Assembly (NCBI GenBank): GCA_020439745.1
Contig: JAGQSC010000021.1
Coordinates: 62,001-126,000, forward strand
DNA length: 64,000 bases
From: Acidobacteriota bacterium
GTDB taxonomy: Bacteria > Acidobacteriota > Holophagae > Acanthopleuribacterales > Acanthopleuribacteraceae
Direction of reading: 5' to 3'
The notes below the pieces were generated by a model that was given only the letters and a program-made list of their open reading frames with translations, made no database searches and had not been told where the DNA came from. The position numbers were made by a program, and so were the translations under genes. Below, piece after piece: positions 34,256 through 43,439 of the stretch. Within the stretch, counting starts at the first letter, position 1. The number at the start of each line of letters is the position of its first letter.

Positions 34256-34613
34256 GTCCCATGCCGGTTTCCTTATAAATCCCGCCCTTGGGTGACACGA
34301 CTGCATGGAACCTATGGGCGGGTGCCACATAGCTCTCACCTGCTTGGAGCACCATAGTCCGTGTCACAGGTTGGTCAAAGCGGACTTCGATGGAACCTTC
34401 AATCACCGTTGTGATACGGGCGTCGGGATGGGTGTGTGGCGGTATGGAGGTGCCAGGTGCCATTCTCACGAGTATCAAATAAAGGCCGGGCTCTGATTCC
34501 TCACCCACGGCCCAACACACCTCCAAACCGGGTATCTGGGGTATAGCCTGCCAGGTGACCTGGCTGGGACTGATGACATCCTGCCAGGCAAGACACAAGA
34601 GACACGTGATCAT
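34221..34613 (-). CDS. Exported single-domain cupin
   Basis: A 130-residue protein with a short signal-like N-terminus (MITCLLCLAWQDV) and one cupin barrel. The metal motif region is PPHTHPDARITTVIEGSIEV, with the second motif around ESYVAPAHRFHAVV. Such proteins bind a metal and small ligands; the function is unknown. Its start overlaps the enoyl-CoA hydratase stop (ATGA), so the two are coupled, although their roles do not suggest a common pathway. The 3' end overlaps uppP. Confidence 0.75.
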   Translation of the reverse strand: MITCLLCLAWQDVISPSQVTWQAIPQIPGLEVCWAVGEESEPGLYLILVRMAPGTSIPPHTHPDARITTVIEGSIEVRFDQPVTRTMVLQAGESYVAPAHRFHAVVSPKGGIYKETGMGPTATAIPKPQP

Positions 34614-35383
34614 GTGCCGTTGTACCGAGGCTGTCTTTTCTCACGAAAAGCACGCAGTCCTTCCAACCGATCTTCGGTGGGTATGGTTTGCGCGTAGCAC
34701 AGGCGCTCAATTTCGAGTCCTTGTTCCAGGCTGCCCTGAAAGCCCAATTGAATGGCTTTTTTGGCCATTTGCAAAGCGATCGGTCCATTGGCGGTGATTT
34801 GCGTAAGCATGGCCAAAGCGCGTTCCTCTAATTGGTCAATCGATTCGAGCCCGTGCACTAATCCTATCTGTTCCGCCCGCTGTGCGCTGATGGGTTCGGC
34901 TGTGAATATGAGTTCTTTGGCTCGGGCCTGTCCTATGATGCGAGGCAGTAGTTGCGTCCCTCCTGCGCCTGGAATGATCGCGAGCCTGGTTTCGGTAAGA
35001 CCCAACCTGGCACTGTCCGCCGCCAATCTCAAATCGCAGGATAAGGCCAGCTCTAGCCCGCCGCCCAAGGCATGGCCGTTGATCATGGCAAGCGTAATTT
35101 TGTTGAGGTGATACAGCCGGAGGAATGTTCGTCTCAAACGGGCGACAAAAACTGCCACTTCCTGTGGCTCCATGGCCTGTCTCTCCTTGAGATCGGCTCC
35201 AGCACAGAATGCTCGCCCCCGGCCGGTGAGTAAGACTGCCCGGATGTCAGTGTCTCGTTCAATCTCATCTAGGGCCTTTTCTAACAGAAGGATGAGTTGG
35301 TTCCCCAACGCATTCATTTTTTCCGGGCGATTGAGTGTTAAGCGAGCTACGTTGTCATGTGTTGTGTACTCAAGATCAGCCAC
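34610..35383 (-). CDS. Enoyl-CoA hydratase/isomerase family protein
   Basis: A 257-residue crotonase. The oxyanion segments are RAFCAGADLKE and ALGGGLELALSCD. Both candidate catalytic glutamates are present, one in GGGLELA and one in LTETRLAIIPGAGGTQLL. The sequence resembles the methylglutaconyl-CoA hydratase/AUH branch, but leucine catabolism partners are not in the window, so the substrate is left open. The start is GTG with GGAGG 7 nt upstream. It is coupled to the cupin gene. Confidence 0.85.
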   Translation of the reverse strand: MADLEYTTHDNVARLTLNRPEKMNALGNQLILLLEKALDEIERDTDIRAVLLTGRGRAFCAGADLKERQAMEPQEVAVFVARLRRTFLRLYHLNKITLAMINGHALGGGLELALSCDLRLAADSARLGLTETRLAIIPGAGGTQLLPRIIGQARAKELIFTAEPISAQRAEQIGLVHGLESIDQLEERALAMLTQITANGPIALQMAKKAIQLGFQGSLEQGLEIERLCYAQTIPTEDRLEGLRAFREKRQPRYNGT

Positions 35384-35404
35384 GGATGGCCTCCATAAAC
35401 GAAT

Positions 35405-35426
35405 CGGGCCGGGTTAACCCGGCCCG
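35405..35426. terminator. Perfect GC-rich palindrome after glnN
   Basis: Arms CGGGCCGGG and CCCGGCCCG enclose a TTAA loop, giving a 9-bp perfect stem 16 nt past the glutamine synthetase stop. No real T-run follows on the minus strand, so it is either a weak intrinsic terminator or a transcript-stabilising hairpin. It also lies just upstream of the enoyl-CoA hydratase start. Confidence 0.55.
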
Positions 35427-35442
35427 TAAGTCTATCCTATTT

Positions 35443-37563
35443 TCACAACATGAACAGTAGTTCGTGATAAGTGGGTAGTGCCCAATCGTTGGCATCCACC
35501 AACGATTCCAGCGAATCGCAGTCCGAACGCACGCGGTCCATGACCGGTACGATTTGGTTGCGGTAGTAGAAGGCCGACTCCTTGGCATGTTCAAAACTGG
35601 GCGCTGCTTCCACTTTCGCTTCCAGCTCGTCACGTGAGGCCAAAAGGCGAGCGATATGTGATGAGATTTTGTCCAGATAAGCCGCTTGGGAGCCAAGCAC
35701 TCCGGCAGCATCCATGCCGGCGGAGGCTGTGGCTTGTGCCAGTGCTTGAATGGACTGTGCGACATGGGTTTGATGCCTGAAGCTGGACGGAAGCACATGA
35801 TTGTCGACCATGCGCAACAGGGTTGAGGATTCGATATCGATTTCCTTGGCATAGCCTTCCAATTTTACGTGCATGCGGGCCTCGATCTCGGGTTCCGCCA
35901 ACACGCCGGAGCGGGTGAGAAACTCACGCACGTCATCGCGTTCCCAAACGATCAACGCTTCAGGTGTGGTCCTGAGGTTCGGCAGGCCGCGTTTTTCGGC
36001 TTCGGCAACCCAAGCATCGGCGTAGTTGTTGCCCTCAAAGCGGATGGGTTTGGACCGTTTGATGAAGTGGCGCAATACGCTGAGGATCGACTTTTCTGAA
36101 CGATCCTTCTGCGTTTCCAACATGGCGTTCATTTCGTCGAGACTCTCGGCGACTGCCATGTTAAGGATCACAGTGGGAAGTGATACCGACTGACTCGAGC
36201 CCACAGCGCGAAACTCAAACTTGTTGCCAGTGAAAGCAAATGGGGACGTGCGGTTGCGGTCGGTGGTGTCGCGTACGACTTGCGGTAATTCGGCGAGACC
36301 CAGATCGATCTCCGAGATCACAGCAGACGTCAGGTCCATGGAGCTTTCTACAAGATCGAGCAGACCAGATAGGTGCGAACCCAGGAATACCGACATGATG
36401 GCAGGTGGCGCTTCATTGGCCCCCAAACGGTGGTCGTTACCGCTGGATGCGATGGTGGAACGCAGTACATCACCGCGTTTGTGAATCGCGTGCACAGCAG
36501 CGACCAAGAAATAGAGGAAACGCAGGTTCTTGTGTGGCGTGGAACCCGGTTCGAGTAGGTTGGTCCCTTCATCGGTCTGCATGGACCAGTTGAGGTGTTT
36601 ACCTGAGCCGTTGACACCAGCAAAAGGCTTCTCGTTCAGTAGCACTTCGAGACCGTGTTCTTTCGCTACCTTCTGCATCACATCCATCGTCAACTGGTTG
36701 TGATCTGCGGCGAGGTTCGCTTTTTGGAAGATAGGTGCCATCTCGAATTGATGGGGTGCCACTTCGTTGTGACGGGTTTTGCAAGGAACACCCAAACGGT
36801 ATAGTTCACGCTCGACTGCTTCCATGTACATCAATACACGGTCCTTGATGGTACCGAAGTAGTGATCCTCCATTTGCTGACCTTTGGGCGGTTGGCATCC
36901 AATTAATGTGCGCCCAGCCATGATCAGGTCGGGACGCTGATTAAAAAACTCCTGATCGACAAGGAAATACTCCTGTTCGGCGCCCACCGTCGAAAAGACT
37001 CGGGGTTTGCGGCCGGTGAGTAGTTCAAGTGACTCAGATGCTGACTGGTTCAGGACGCGCTCTGAGCGAAGGAGGGGCGTCTTTTTGTCCAGGGCATGAC
37101 CCGTATAGGAAAGGAACACACTAGGGATGCACAATACGGCAACGTTACTGCGCTGCATCACGAATACGGGACTGGATGGATCCCATGCGGTGTAGCCCCG
37201 TGCTTCGAAGGTGCTACGCATACCGCCGGAGGGGAAACTGGACGCGTCAGGCTCGCTTTGGATGAGCTGGGAGCCAGAAAACCGTTCAATCGCAGTGAAA
37301 TCTTCGTCCAAAGTCAAAAAGGCATCGTGTTTTTGAGCGGTTCTTCCGGTCAAAGGTTGGAACCAATGCGTGTAGTGTGTAGCATTCAATCCGACGGCCC
37401 ACTCCATCATGGCGTGCGCGATTTCGTTTGCTTCTTCAAGGGACAGTCGAGCTGAACCGTCAATGGCCCGCTTGAGGGCATTAAACGTGGGCTTCGAAAG
37501 GCAGGCTTTCATGGTTCGCAAATCGAAAACATGGCTGCCGAAGATCTTGGTCAAACTGGGCAT
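35443..37563 (-). CDS. glnN: Glutamine synthetase, type III
   Basis: A 706-residue type III glutamine synthetase, the long dodecameric form, which makes glutamine from glutamate, ammonia and ATP. Recognition points: the N-terminal FGSHVFDLRTMKACL block, HYTHWFQPLTGRTAQKHDAF, FPSGGMRSTFEARGYTAWD, GAEQEYFLVD, KTRHNEVAPHQFEMAP, NGSGKHLNWSM and RLGANEAPPAIMSVFLG, then the type III C-terminal helical region. The start MPSLTKIFG has AAAGGAG 7 nt upstream. A strong promoter and a leader of about 170 nt lie upstream, suggesting dedicated nitrogen control. Confidence 0.95.
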   Translation of the reverse strand: MPSLTKIFGSHVFDLRTMKACLSKPTFNALKRAIDGSARLSLEEANEIAHAMMEWAVGLNATHYTHWFQPLTGRTAQKHDAFLTLDEDFTAIERFSGSQLIQSEPDASSFPSGGMRSTFEARGYTAWDPSSPVFVMQRSNVAVLCIPSVFLSYTGHALDKKTPLLRSERVLNQSASESLELLTGRKPRVFSTVGAEQEYFLVDQEFFNQRPDLIMAGRTLIGCQPPKGQQMEDHYFGTIKDRVLMYMEAVERELYRLGVPCKTRHNEVAPHQFEMAPIFQKANLAADHNQLTMDVMQKVAKEHGLEVLLNEKPFAGVNGSGKHLNWSMQTDEGTNLLEPGSTPHKNLRFLYFLVAAVHAIHKRGDVLRSTIASSGNDHRLGANEAPPAIMSVFLGSHLSGLLDLVESSMDLTSAVISEIDLGLAELPQVVRDTTDRNRTSPFAFTGNKFEFRAVGSSQSVSLPTVILNMAVAESLDEMNAMLETQKDRSEKSILSVLRHFIKRSKPIRFEGNNYADAWVAEAEKRGLPNLRTTPEALIVWERDDVREFLTRSGVLAEPEIEARMHVKLEGYAKEIDIESSTLLRMVDNHVLPSSFRHQTHVAQSIQALAQATASAGMDAAGVLGSQAAYLDKISSHIARLLASRDELEAKVEAAPSFEHAKESAFYYRNQIVPVMDRVRSDCDSLESLVDANDWALPTYHELLFML

Positions 37564-37720
37564 CTGAGTCTCCTTTGGGTTGATCATCTGGCTTGAGACA
37601 AAAGGATTCCGTTCAGTGTCTGGTGCGACAACCAGCCACTGCAGGTAACGTGCGACCTACCGGAACGCCTAATCAGGCTTTTCATCTCGGTGATCGAGCA
37701 CGTCGCGATTCGTGTTCGAC

Positions 37721-37732
37721 CCTGAATTCAGG
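37721..37732. promoter_or_regulatory. 12-bp palindrome at the glnN transcription start
   Basis: CCTGAATTCAGG is a perfect palindrome located a few bases inside the predicted glnN transcript start (about 37736). Its position suits a repressor site; nothing in the sequence identifies the regulator. Confidence 0.35.
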
Positions 37733-37742
37733 AAAACTAAAA

Positions 37743-37771
37743 ATAATAGGGATTACTCGATCGGTTGTCAA
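37743..37771 (-). promoter_or_regulatory. glnN promoter
   Basis: On the minus strand a perfect TTGACA (37766-37771) and TATTAT (37743-37748) are 17 bp apart. Transcription from about 37736 leaves a leader of about 173 nt before the glnN ATG. That leader contains a plausible GTAGGT/ACCTGC hairpin but no riboswitch I can recognise. Together with the divergent TPR-operon promoter it accounts for the 370-bp stretch without a gene. Confidence 0.72.
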
Positions 37772-37853
37772 CCCTGAAAATATCAAATCGCGAACTCATA
37801 AGTGTCAATTTTCACCAAAACACTGGTTCTGGTTGTGTTTGGGGTTGGTTAGC

Positions 37854-37882
37854 TTGGAAAGGATTGTCAAATCAGGTAAGAT
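37854..37882 (+). promoter_or_regulatory. Promoter of the TPR operon
   Basis: TTGGAA (37854-37859) and TAAGAT (37877-37882) are 17 bp apart, upstream of the large TPR gene and divergent from the glnN promoter. Transcription from about 37889 would leave a leader of about 45 nt. Confidence 0.5.
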
Positions 37883-37933
37883 GACGGAAATACCACAACG
37901 ATATTGACCTCCACATCCTTGGAGCCGGCCCGG

Positions 37934-40900
37934 ATGGAAAAGGCACTTGCCAAACAACTTGATCGCATACGCAAGGCTGCTGACAAGGGCGGTTTCGATA
38001 AGGCATTGTCGTTGGCTGACGAGGTGATGTCTCAATATCCCGGTTCGAAAGAGCTCATTTCGGAACGTTTGCGTGCCTTGATGCATTGCCGGCCTTGGTC
38101 CGATGTATTACAGCAACTCAAGCAAGCGGCGGCGCGATTTGAACTCGTCGATTTGCTGTTGGCGGACTCTCGAGATATGTTGCGCCACCTTTTTGTGGAC
38201 AACGCGCCTTTCCGCGGTGCACTGCTTGACTACTTGATGAATATTCAGGCTTTCGACCAGATTACCTACTTAATTCGGGATCTGGAAGAAGCGGAACGCA
38301 TCCGGATGGTGGAGAGTTGGTCTGCTCTGGCCGACGAAATCCAGGATGAAGCAGTAGCCACGTCCTGGCGAGTGGCTGCCGGACTGGGTTGGATGGTAAC
38401 TGGCCATCACGATCGTGCTTGGGAGATGTGGCAAGGCGCATTGAGGCGGGACCCTCGTTTCCTGAAAAAAATCATGGCACTGTGCAACCGATTACCCGAC
38501 TTCGACCTGAGCAGCTTGCACAACAGGCTACGTATTATTCGGCTCATCGTGGCCGCTGGAAAGCGCGATGAGTCATTGAGTTTGCTGCAGGCACTTGGCG
38601 CTGAGAAACCCGAGAATGCCTTGCAAATTCTCATAGAGATACCCGAAATCATGGGTGAGGATGTGGTTGAACGAGATGTTTGCCAACTGCGATTCAACCT
38701 CGCATGCCAACTGGCGGACCGTGAATTGATGGGTAATGTCATTGCCGACATGCTCCAACTGGATGAGGCGGATCTGTTCGCTTTTCAGAAACAAGCTCTG
38801 GTTAATTTAGAAGACAGGCAATTCAAACGCTATGTGCTCCTGCAAATAGGAGAGTTGTACATTCGCAAAGGGCTGTGGGAACCCGCTGCGTTGTTGTTGG
38901 AGAGTCTGCATCAAGAAGACGAACACCCGGAAGTCGTGGCTCTGATGGAGCATGTGCTGGATAACTACCCCATCCTGCCACACTTGCATTTGACCGTCGC
39001 GCAATTCCAGGTACGCAACAACTACAAGGAAAATGCTTTACGCCACCTCACCCTCATTAAAGAGGTGGGCGAATTCACGAACCAGATACGCGAACTCCTT
39101 GAACCTTCTCTGGCGGAGTCATTCGACAGCGACTATGCCGACTTCCTGTTCGACATCCTGCCACAGGACTCCTCGTTGGCAGCATTATTGGCATTGCGGA
39201 TGACCGCAGACGCAGATTCGGTGGAAGAGTCCTTCTACGAACGCGTGCTCATCAAAGCACCCCAATTGGATAGACCGCCATTCTGGTTAATGGCGTTGGC
39301 AGAAGTGTGCCGTCTAAGTGGGAAACGCGATGAGTCTGTGGCCCATGTCGCCGAACTCTTGCAACGTTTTCCTGAGTTGAGCCCTGAAGCCTTGAGAATC
39401 GCAGAATATCTCACAGAAATCCCGGGTCATTTTCAGCCACTGGCAAAAGCGATTGCCGAGAACCTGGACCAAATGGAGCCACGTGATCTCTGGCTGATCG
39501 TCAAACGTCAATGTGAGAAGGCGTTCCCCGCCATTGCGACTCAGCCTGTCGTCAAAAGTGAAGACCGCGACACCACGATTACTGACCAAGGTCAAAAAGA
39601 CGACAAATCTCCATTTAGCAAAGGATTGAATGAAATCACGTCATTCGTTTCCGAGGGTGAAATGCAGGCAGCCGCCCAAATGGCCGAACGGCTGGCAGAG
39701 CGATATCCTGACCGATTTCGTATCGTGTTGTCCTGTCTCGAACGGTTCCGCGAAGATGATTCGAATCGGATCCTTTGGGACAAGTGTCGGCTCAATATCC
39801 TTATCCGCGCTGAAGCCTACGACGAAGCCGCTCAAGCAGGGCAGGAAATCCTCATGGGGCCTGTGCCTCAGGATCAACTGGCATCGATCCAACAGCTGGT
39901 TGCTTTTGCCCATGAGGGGCGGGGGCAACATGGTGAAGCGCTCAAGTTCTTTTGCCTGAGTTCCAAGAACCCCCGATTCTACAGTGCCAATAAGACCCAT
40001 CTCATTCGATTGTTGTTTCCTCACCATAAGGAGATGGTGAACGAGGTTCTTCAGGTAATCATGCTGCACAAAGACACCGCGTCGTGGCAGCGGGTCTTGT
40101 CGTCTTGGGAACGCAACGAGCCCAAGGACAAAGAGGAGCGGCGCCGATGGCAAATGCGGTTCGCGCAACACGCACGTGATCCAGAAGCCCTCATAGAGGT
40201 GGCAAAGTGGGCACTGGCTGAAGGGCGCGTCAAAGACGGTTCCACCGCACTTTCCCAACTGAATTTGAAAACCAACGGATTAGAGTCAGCGCTTCAAGAC
40301 CTGGTGAATTCGGTCAAGTCAAAAAATCCCCAAGACATACAGGCCGGATTCGTACTCGGAAGGTATTTCCTGGTTCATGAAGAAATTCCCAAATCGGTTA
40401 CTGCTTTTCGCGAATTAGTTTCTCGTGCACCGGAAGCAGCGCCGCGATTGTTCGAATACCTCAAGAAGTTCCTTGACGTGCATCGTGAACACCAAGGAAA
40501 CGTTCGATTGTTTGGGCTTCTGATTCGGGTTGGTCTTGATCTGAATTACATGGACGAATGCGTGGCGGCCCTAAATGCACTGGGTTCTGAGGATCGGCTA
40601 GGTGCCTTAACGTTGGCCGATGGCATCACGCGGGTCATGTTGAAACCGGGATCTTCGCCAGCGGCACTGGTCGCACTTATGGAATTGTTCTCCAATTGGG
40701 GTGCCCACGATCGCGTCGTCGACTTGGCCATGAACGGTCAATTCGGTCGAACGGATGTGGAACGTCGTGTGGCTATTCTGGAAAAGGCTTTGGACGACAG
40801 TCACCATGGTGAACGGGCCCAATTGGCACTTGCGACGTTGCATTTCTCAATTCAACAGTTTGATGCCTGTCGTTCCGCATTGAGTCTGATCCAGGACGAT

Positions 40901-41635
40901 GATGTGAGAAGTCAAGCCCTGGAACTCTACAACAAACTGGTCGAACGCTTCCCCAAAGATGCATCACTGGTGCGCGAAGCTGCCTGGGCTTCTTGGCTCA
41001 ATGGTCGCTATGATGAGGCCGTTCGTCACTTTACGTTGCTCTTTGATTTGGGCGATCCAATTGCCGCCGTGGAGGCTTACGCCGCATTGGCCGAACGTGA
41101 GGTGCCTGTGAGTTTTTCGGATTTGTTGGAACGCACGGGCATTCATCATATTGAAGCTTTGCGCCAGTTGCGGGTGGTGTATGGCCGTATCCGCGAAATG
41201 GACCTGCTGCGTTGGGAGCGACAAGGCGGACCCATACCTGCTGAATCACTTGAATGGTTGTTATCTGTTGGTCAGCTGAAGCGTTTCCACCAATTATTCG
41301 AGAAAATGCGCTCTTTTGTGGACCGTCACTTAGGTGAACGGTTACAAGCACTGTATTTGGCCGCCCAAGGAAAACCCTACTTTGGGGCGATGCGCTTGGC
41401 ACAAGGTGCACATGATGTGGTTCTGAAACGCAGCCTTCTAGCGAGCTGTGGCATGCACGAAGCTGCGTTGTTGATTCGCGATGACAATCACATCACGCCC
41501 TTGTGGCTAAAACGTGAATTTCTCAATAACTACGGCCAACCCAAGTGGATCAACATGCAAGTCACCCACGCTCAATCGGCGAGAACTGAATATTCGGAAC
41601 GCAGCCAAATGCGCGGTCAGGAGTCCGCATCATGA
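37934..41635 (+). CDS. Giant helical-repeat (TPR-like) protein
   Basis: A protein of 1233 residues built almost entirely of helix pairs. Degenerate TPR/HEAT-like units recur, for example KGGFDKALSLADEVMSQYPG at the start, GLWEPAALLLESLHQEDEHP near 320, and LNGRYDEAVRHFTLLFDLGD near 1010. There is no signal peptide or membrane helix, so it is probably a cytosolic scaffold. I recognise no named family. The start MEKALAKQ at 37934 has TTGGAG upstream; the in-frame TTG at 37904 is less likely. It is translationally coupled (ATGA) to a second TPR protein, and the pair likely act together. Confidence 0.8.
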   Translation: MEKALAKQLDRIRKAADKGGFDKALSLADEVMSQYPGSKELISERLRALMHCRPWSDVLQQLKQAAARFELVDLLLADSRDMLRHLFVDNAPFRGALLDYLMNIQAFDQITYLIRDLEEAERIRMVESWSALADEIQDEAVATSWRVAAGLGWMVTGHHDRAWEMWQGALRRDPRFLKKIMALCNRLPDFDLSSLHNRLRIIRLIVAAGKRDESLSLLQALGAEKPENALQILIEIPEIMGEDVVERDVCQLRFNLACQLADRELMGNVIADMLQLDEADLFAFQKQALVNLEDRQFKRYVLLQIGELYIRKGLWEPAALLLESLHQEDEHPEVVALMEHVLDNYPILPHLHLTVAQFQVRNNYKENALRHLTLIKEVGEFTNQIRELLEPSLAESFDSDYADFLFDILPQDSSLAALLALRMTADADSVEESFYERVLIKAPQLDRPPFWLMALAEVCRLSGKRDESVAHVAELLQRFPELSPEALRIAEYLTEIPGHFQPLAKAIAENLDQMEPRDLWLIVKRQCEKAFPAIATQPVVKSEDRDTTITDQGQKDDKSPFSKGLNEITSFVSEGEMQAAAQMAERLAERYPDRFRIVLSCLERFREDDSNRILWDKCRLNILIRAEAYDEAAQAGQEILMGPVPQDQLASIQQLVAFAHEGRGQHGEALKFFCLSSKNPRFYSANKTHLIRLLFPHHKEMVNEVLQVIMLHKDTASWQRVLSSWERNEPKDKEERRRWQMRFAQHARDPEALIEVAKWALAEGRVKDGSTALSQLNLKTNGLESALQDLVNSVKSKNPQDIQAGFVLGRYFLVHEEIPKSVTAFRELVSRAPEAAPRLFEYLKKFLDVHREHQGNVRLFGLLIRVGLDLNYMDECVAALNALGSEDRLGALTLADGITRVMLKPGSSPAALVALMELFSNWGAHDRVVDLAMNGQFGRTDVERRVAILEKALDDSHHGERAQLALATLHFSIQQFDACRSALSLIQDDDVRSQALELYNKLVERFPKDASLVREAAWASWLNGRYDEAVRHFTLLFDLGDPIAAVEAYAALAEREVPVSFSDLLERTGIHHIEALRQLRVVYGRIREMDLLRWERQGGPIPAESLEWLLSVGQLKRFHQLFEKMRSFVDRHLGERLQALYLAAQGKPYFGAMRLAQGAHDVVLKRSLLASCGMHEAALLIRDDNHITPLWLKREFLNNYGQPKWINMQVTHAQSARTEYSERSQMRGQESAS

Positions 41636-42273
41636 CAGAAGCACTAACCAATCGCATGATTCAGTTGGAACAAGCGGTAAAGGTCCTGAAAGAAGAGTTT
41701 GGCAAGGATCTACCCTTGCATCACGTGATCCAGTCCATTAACCGTTTGGAACAGCGCCTTGAGAACCTGGAGACCCGTCTCCAGGATGAACAGGATTCAG
41801 CGGTTGGCCCATCCGAGCGAGAGTTGCGTCAAACCAACGATTACGCGGTCCAGCTTTTTTACATGAACGAACTGGACCAGGCCGCTCAATTGTTAGGCGA
41901 CCTGAGCCACAAATACACGGATGAATGCGTGGTGTGGAATAACCTGGGTGCCGTGTACACCGCCATGGGGAAAGACGACCTGGCCCAGGCAGCGTTGCGC
42001 AAAGCACTGGAATGTAATCCACAAGCTGTGCAATCCATGAATAATCAGGGTGTTCTGGCTTTGCTGGATGAACATCCCGAAAACGCGTTGGAAGTGTTAG
42101 AAGAGGCACAGCGCCACGAACAACACAACATCAAAGTCTTGCTGAATCTCGCTCAGGCCTATGCCGCTTTGGATCAGCCCGACCGCGCCGTGGAGTTATG
42201 GCGTAGGGTTTTGACGATCGACGAAGGGCAGGTAGAAGCGCAACAATCTCTGAAACAGTACTATCAACAATGA
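41632..42273 (+). CDS. TPR-repeat protein
   Basis: A 213-residue protein. An N-terminal coiled coil (LTNRMIQLEQAVKVLKEEFGK, then LEQRLENLETRLQDEQD) precedes at least three classic TPRs from about residue 65: DYAVQLFYMNELDQAAQLLG, VWNNLGAVYTAMGKDDLAQA and VLLNLAQAYAALDQPDRAVE. It is probably a cytosolic adaptor. It overlaps both neighbours by ATGA junctions and so sits in the middle of a tightly coupled three-gene set with the giant repeat protein and a 60-residue protein. Confidence 0.85.
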   Translation: MTEALTNRMIQLEQAVKVLKEEFGKDLPLHHVIQSINRLEQRLENLETRLQDEQDSAVGPSERELRQTNDYAVQLFYMNELDQAAQLLGDLSHKYTDECVVWNNLGAVYTAMGKDDLAQAALRKALECNPQAVQSMNNQGVLALLDEHPENALEVLEEAQRHEQHNIKVLLNLAQAYAALDQPDRAVELWRRVLTIDEGQVEAQQSLKQYYQQ

Positions 42274-42452
42274 AACACAAGCTTTACGACGAGATCATTC
42301 AATTCTGGGTGGATCAGGACCAACGGGAACTGATGCCAGATCGTATGACCCGGATTGAACGCTTACGCGCTTTTCTGCTGATTGACCAACAAAAACAACA
42401 GGAAATCACAGAACCGGACGACCATCAGGATCCCGATCTGTCAGATACCTGA
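42270..42452 (+). CDS. Small acidic-tailed protein of the TPR operon
   Basis: A 60-residue protein, MKHKLYDEIIQFWVDQDQ followed by RMTRIERLRAFLL, with an acidic tail (EPDDHQDPDLSD). It probably forms two helices. The ATGA overlap with the TPR gene supports translation. The last 47 bp overlap the convergent queG gene, so its tail is constrained by queG coding. No family recognised. Confidence 0.6.
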   Translation: MKHKLYDEIIQFWVDQDQRELMPDRMTRIERLRAFLLIDQQKQQEITEPDDHQDPDLSDT

Positions 42453-43359
42453 TATTTCGAGCCAGGCCAATCTGTTTGGCGCGTTTGACCGGAGACTTGC
42501 GAAATAAGTGGCGAAAGGCGTCTTCGCTGATTTCGTTCAATTCACGACTTGTCAAATCCTGGTATGCGGGCCGTGGACGGAACTGTTCCAACCGTGGCGG
42601 TTGAGCAAATTTGTGGGTCCAAGGGCAGACCTCCTGACAGATATCGCAGCCAAAGACCCAGTTGGCGAAGTCCAAATGACGTGGTAGGTCACCGCGATGT
42701 TCAATGGTCAGGTAACTAATGCAGCGATTGGAGTCTACGACAAATGGTTCGGGGAATGCATCGGTTGGGCAAGCATCCAAACAGGCTCTGCACTGGCCAC
42801 AATGGAAGGGATGAGGTTGTGACCAGGGCAGTCTAATGGTGGTAACGACTGTGGATAGAAAAACCGTGGAACCGTATGCCTTCGAGATCAGACACCCGTT
42901 TTTGCCAATCCATCCCAGCCCGGATCGCTCTGCCCAATAACGTTCCAGAACGGGACCTGTATCAACATAGGCGCGCTGCCTACTACCTGGGAAAAGGCGC
43001 TCCATGTGTTGGCATAGTTGAATGAGTGGCTTCAACAACACATCGTGGTAATCATCACCCGCGGCATATCTCGCCAAATTGTAAGGACCAAGTTTGACAG
43101 GCTGGGGTGTATACGGCGTTAAGAGGACCAGAACACTCTGGGCATTTGGCACGACCAGACGCGGATCCAGCCGTTTTTCCAGGCTTCGGGCAAACCATCC
43201 CATACCTGCATGATAACCGCGTGCGACCCAGTCGCGAATGCGGTTTGGGTGGGTCACAGGTCCAGCTGGCGCAGCTCCTATTTCCGCGAAACCTGACTTC
43301 TGAGCCATCTCTCTCAGCTCATCAAAAGGTGGGCCATTCCAGCTTTGGGGGTCAAACAT
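42406..43359 (-). CDS. queG: Epoxyqueuosine reductase
   Basis: A 317-residue cobalamin- and iron-sulfur-dependent enzyme that completes queuosine in tRNA. Diagnostic segments: GYHAGMGWFARSLEKRLDPR, LARYAAGDDYHDVLL, YVDTGPVLERYWAERSGLGWIGKN split by the family's usual spacing, and two 4Fe-4S motifs, CGQCRACLDACPT and CDICQEVCPW. NRCISYLTIEHRG is also a hallmark. Its C-terminus is somewhat shorter than in forms with a HEAT-repeat tail. With nrdJ it is a second B12 user in this window. Confidence 0.95.
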   Translation of the reverse strand: MFDPQSWNGPPFDELREMAQKSGFAEIGAAPAGPVTHPNRIRDWVARGYHAGMGWFARSLEKRLDPRLVVPNAQSVLVLLTPYTPQPVKLGPYNLARYAAGDDYHDVLLKPLIQLCQHMERLFPGSRQRAYVDTGPVLERYWAERSGLGWIGKNGCLISKAYGSTVFLSTVVTTIRLPWSQPHPFHCGQCRACLDACPTDAFPEPFVVDSNRCISYLTIEHRGDLPRHLDFANWVFGCDICQEVCPWTHKFAQPPRLEQFRPRPAYQDLTSRELNEISEDAFRHLFRKSPVKRAKQIGLARNIRYLTDRDPDGRPVL

Positions 43360-43439
43360 TTTTGATCCATTTCACGATAAGTTATGATGATGGGCTACTC
43401 AAAACAATCATCGCATACCCATTTGCGGAAAGGCAGCCA

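Noticed and set aside
35376-35852. 158-codon minus-strand frame overlapping the end of glnN
   Set aside because: It overlaps glnN in another frame and shows no SD or family signal.
43107-43439. Upstream extension of the HAD-IG nucleotidase
   Set aside because: It overlaps queG antisense and has no SD. A TTG at 43440 with a good SD gives a product aligned to the family.
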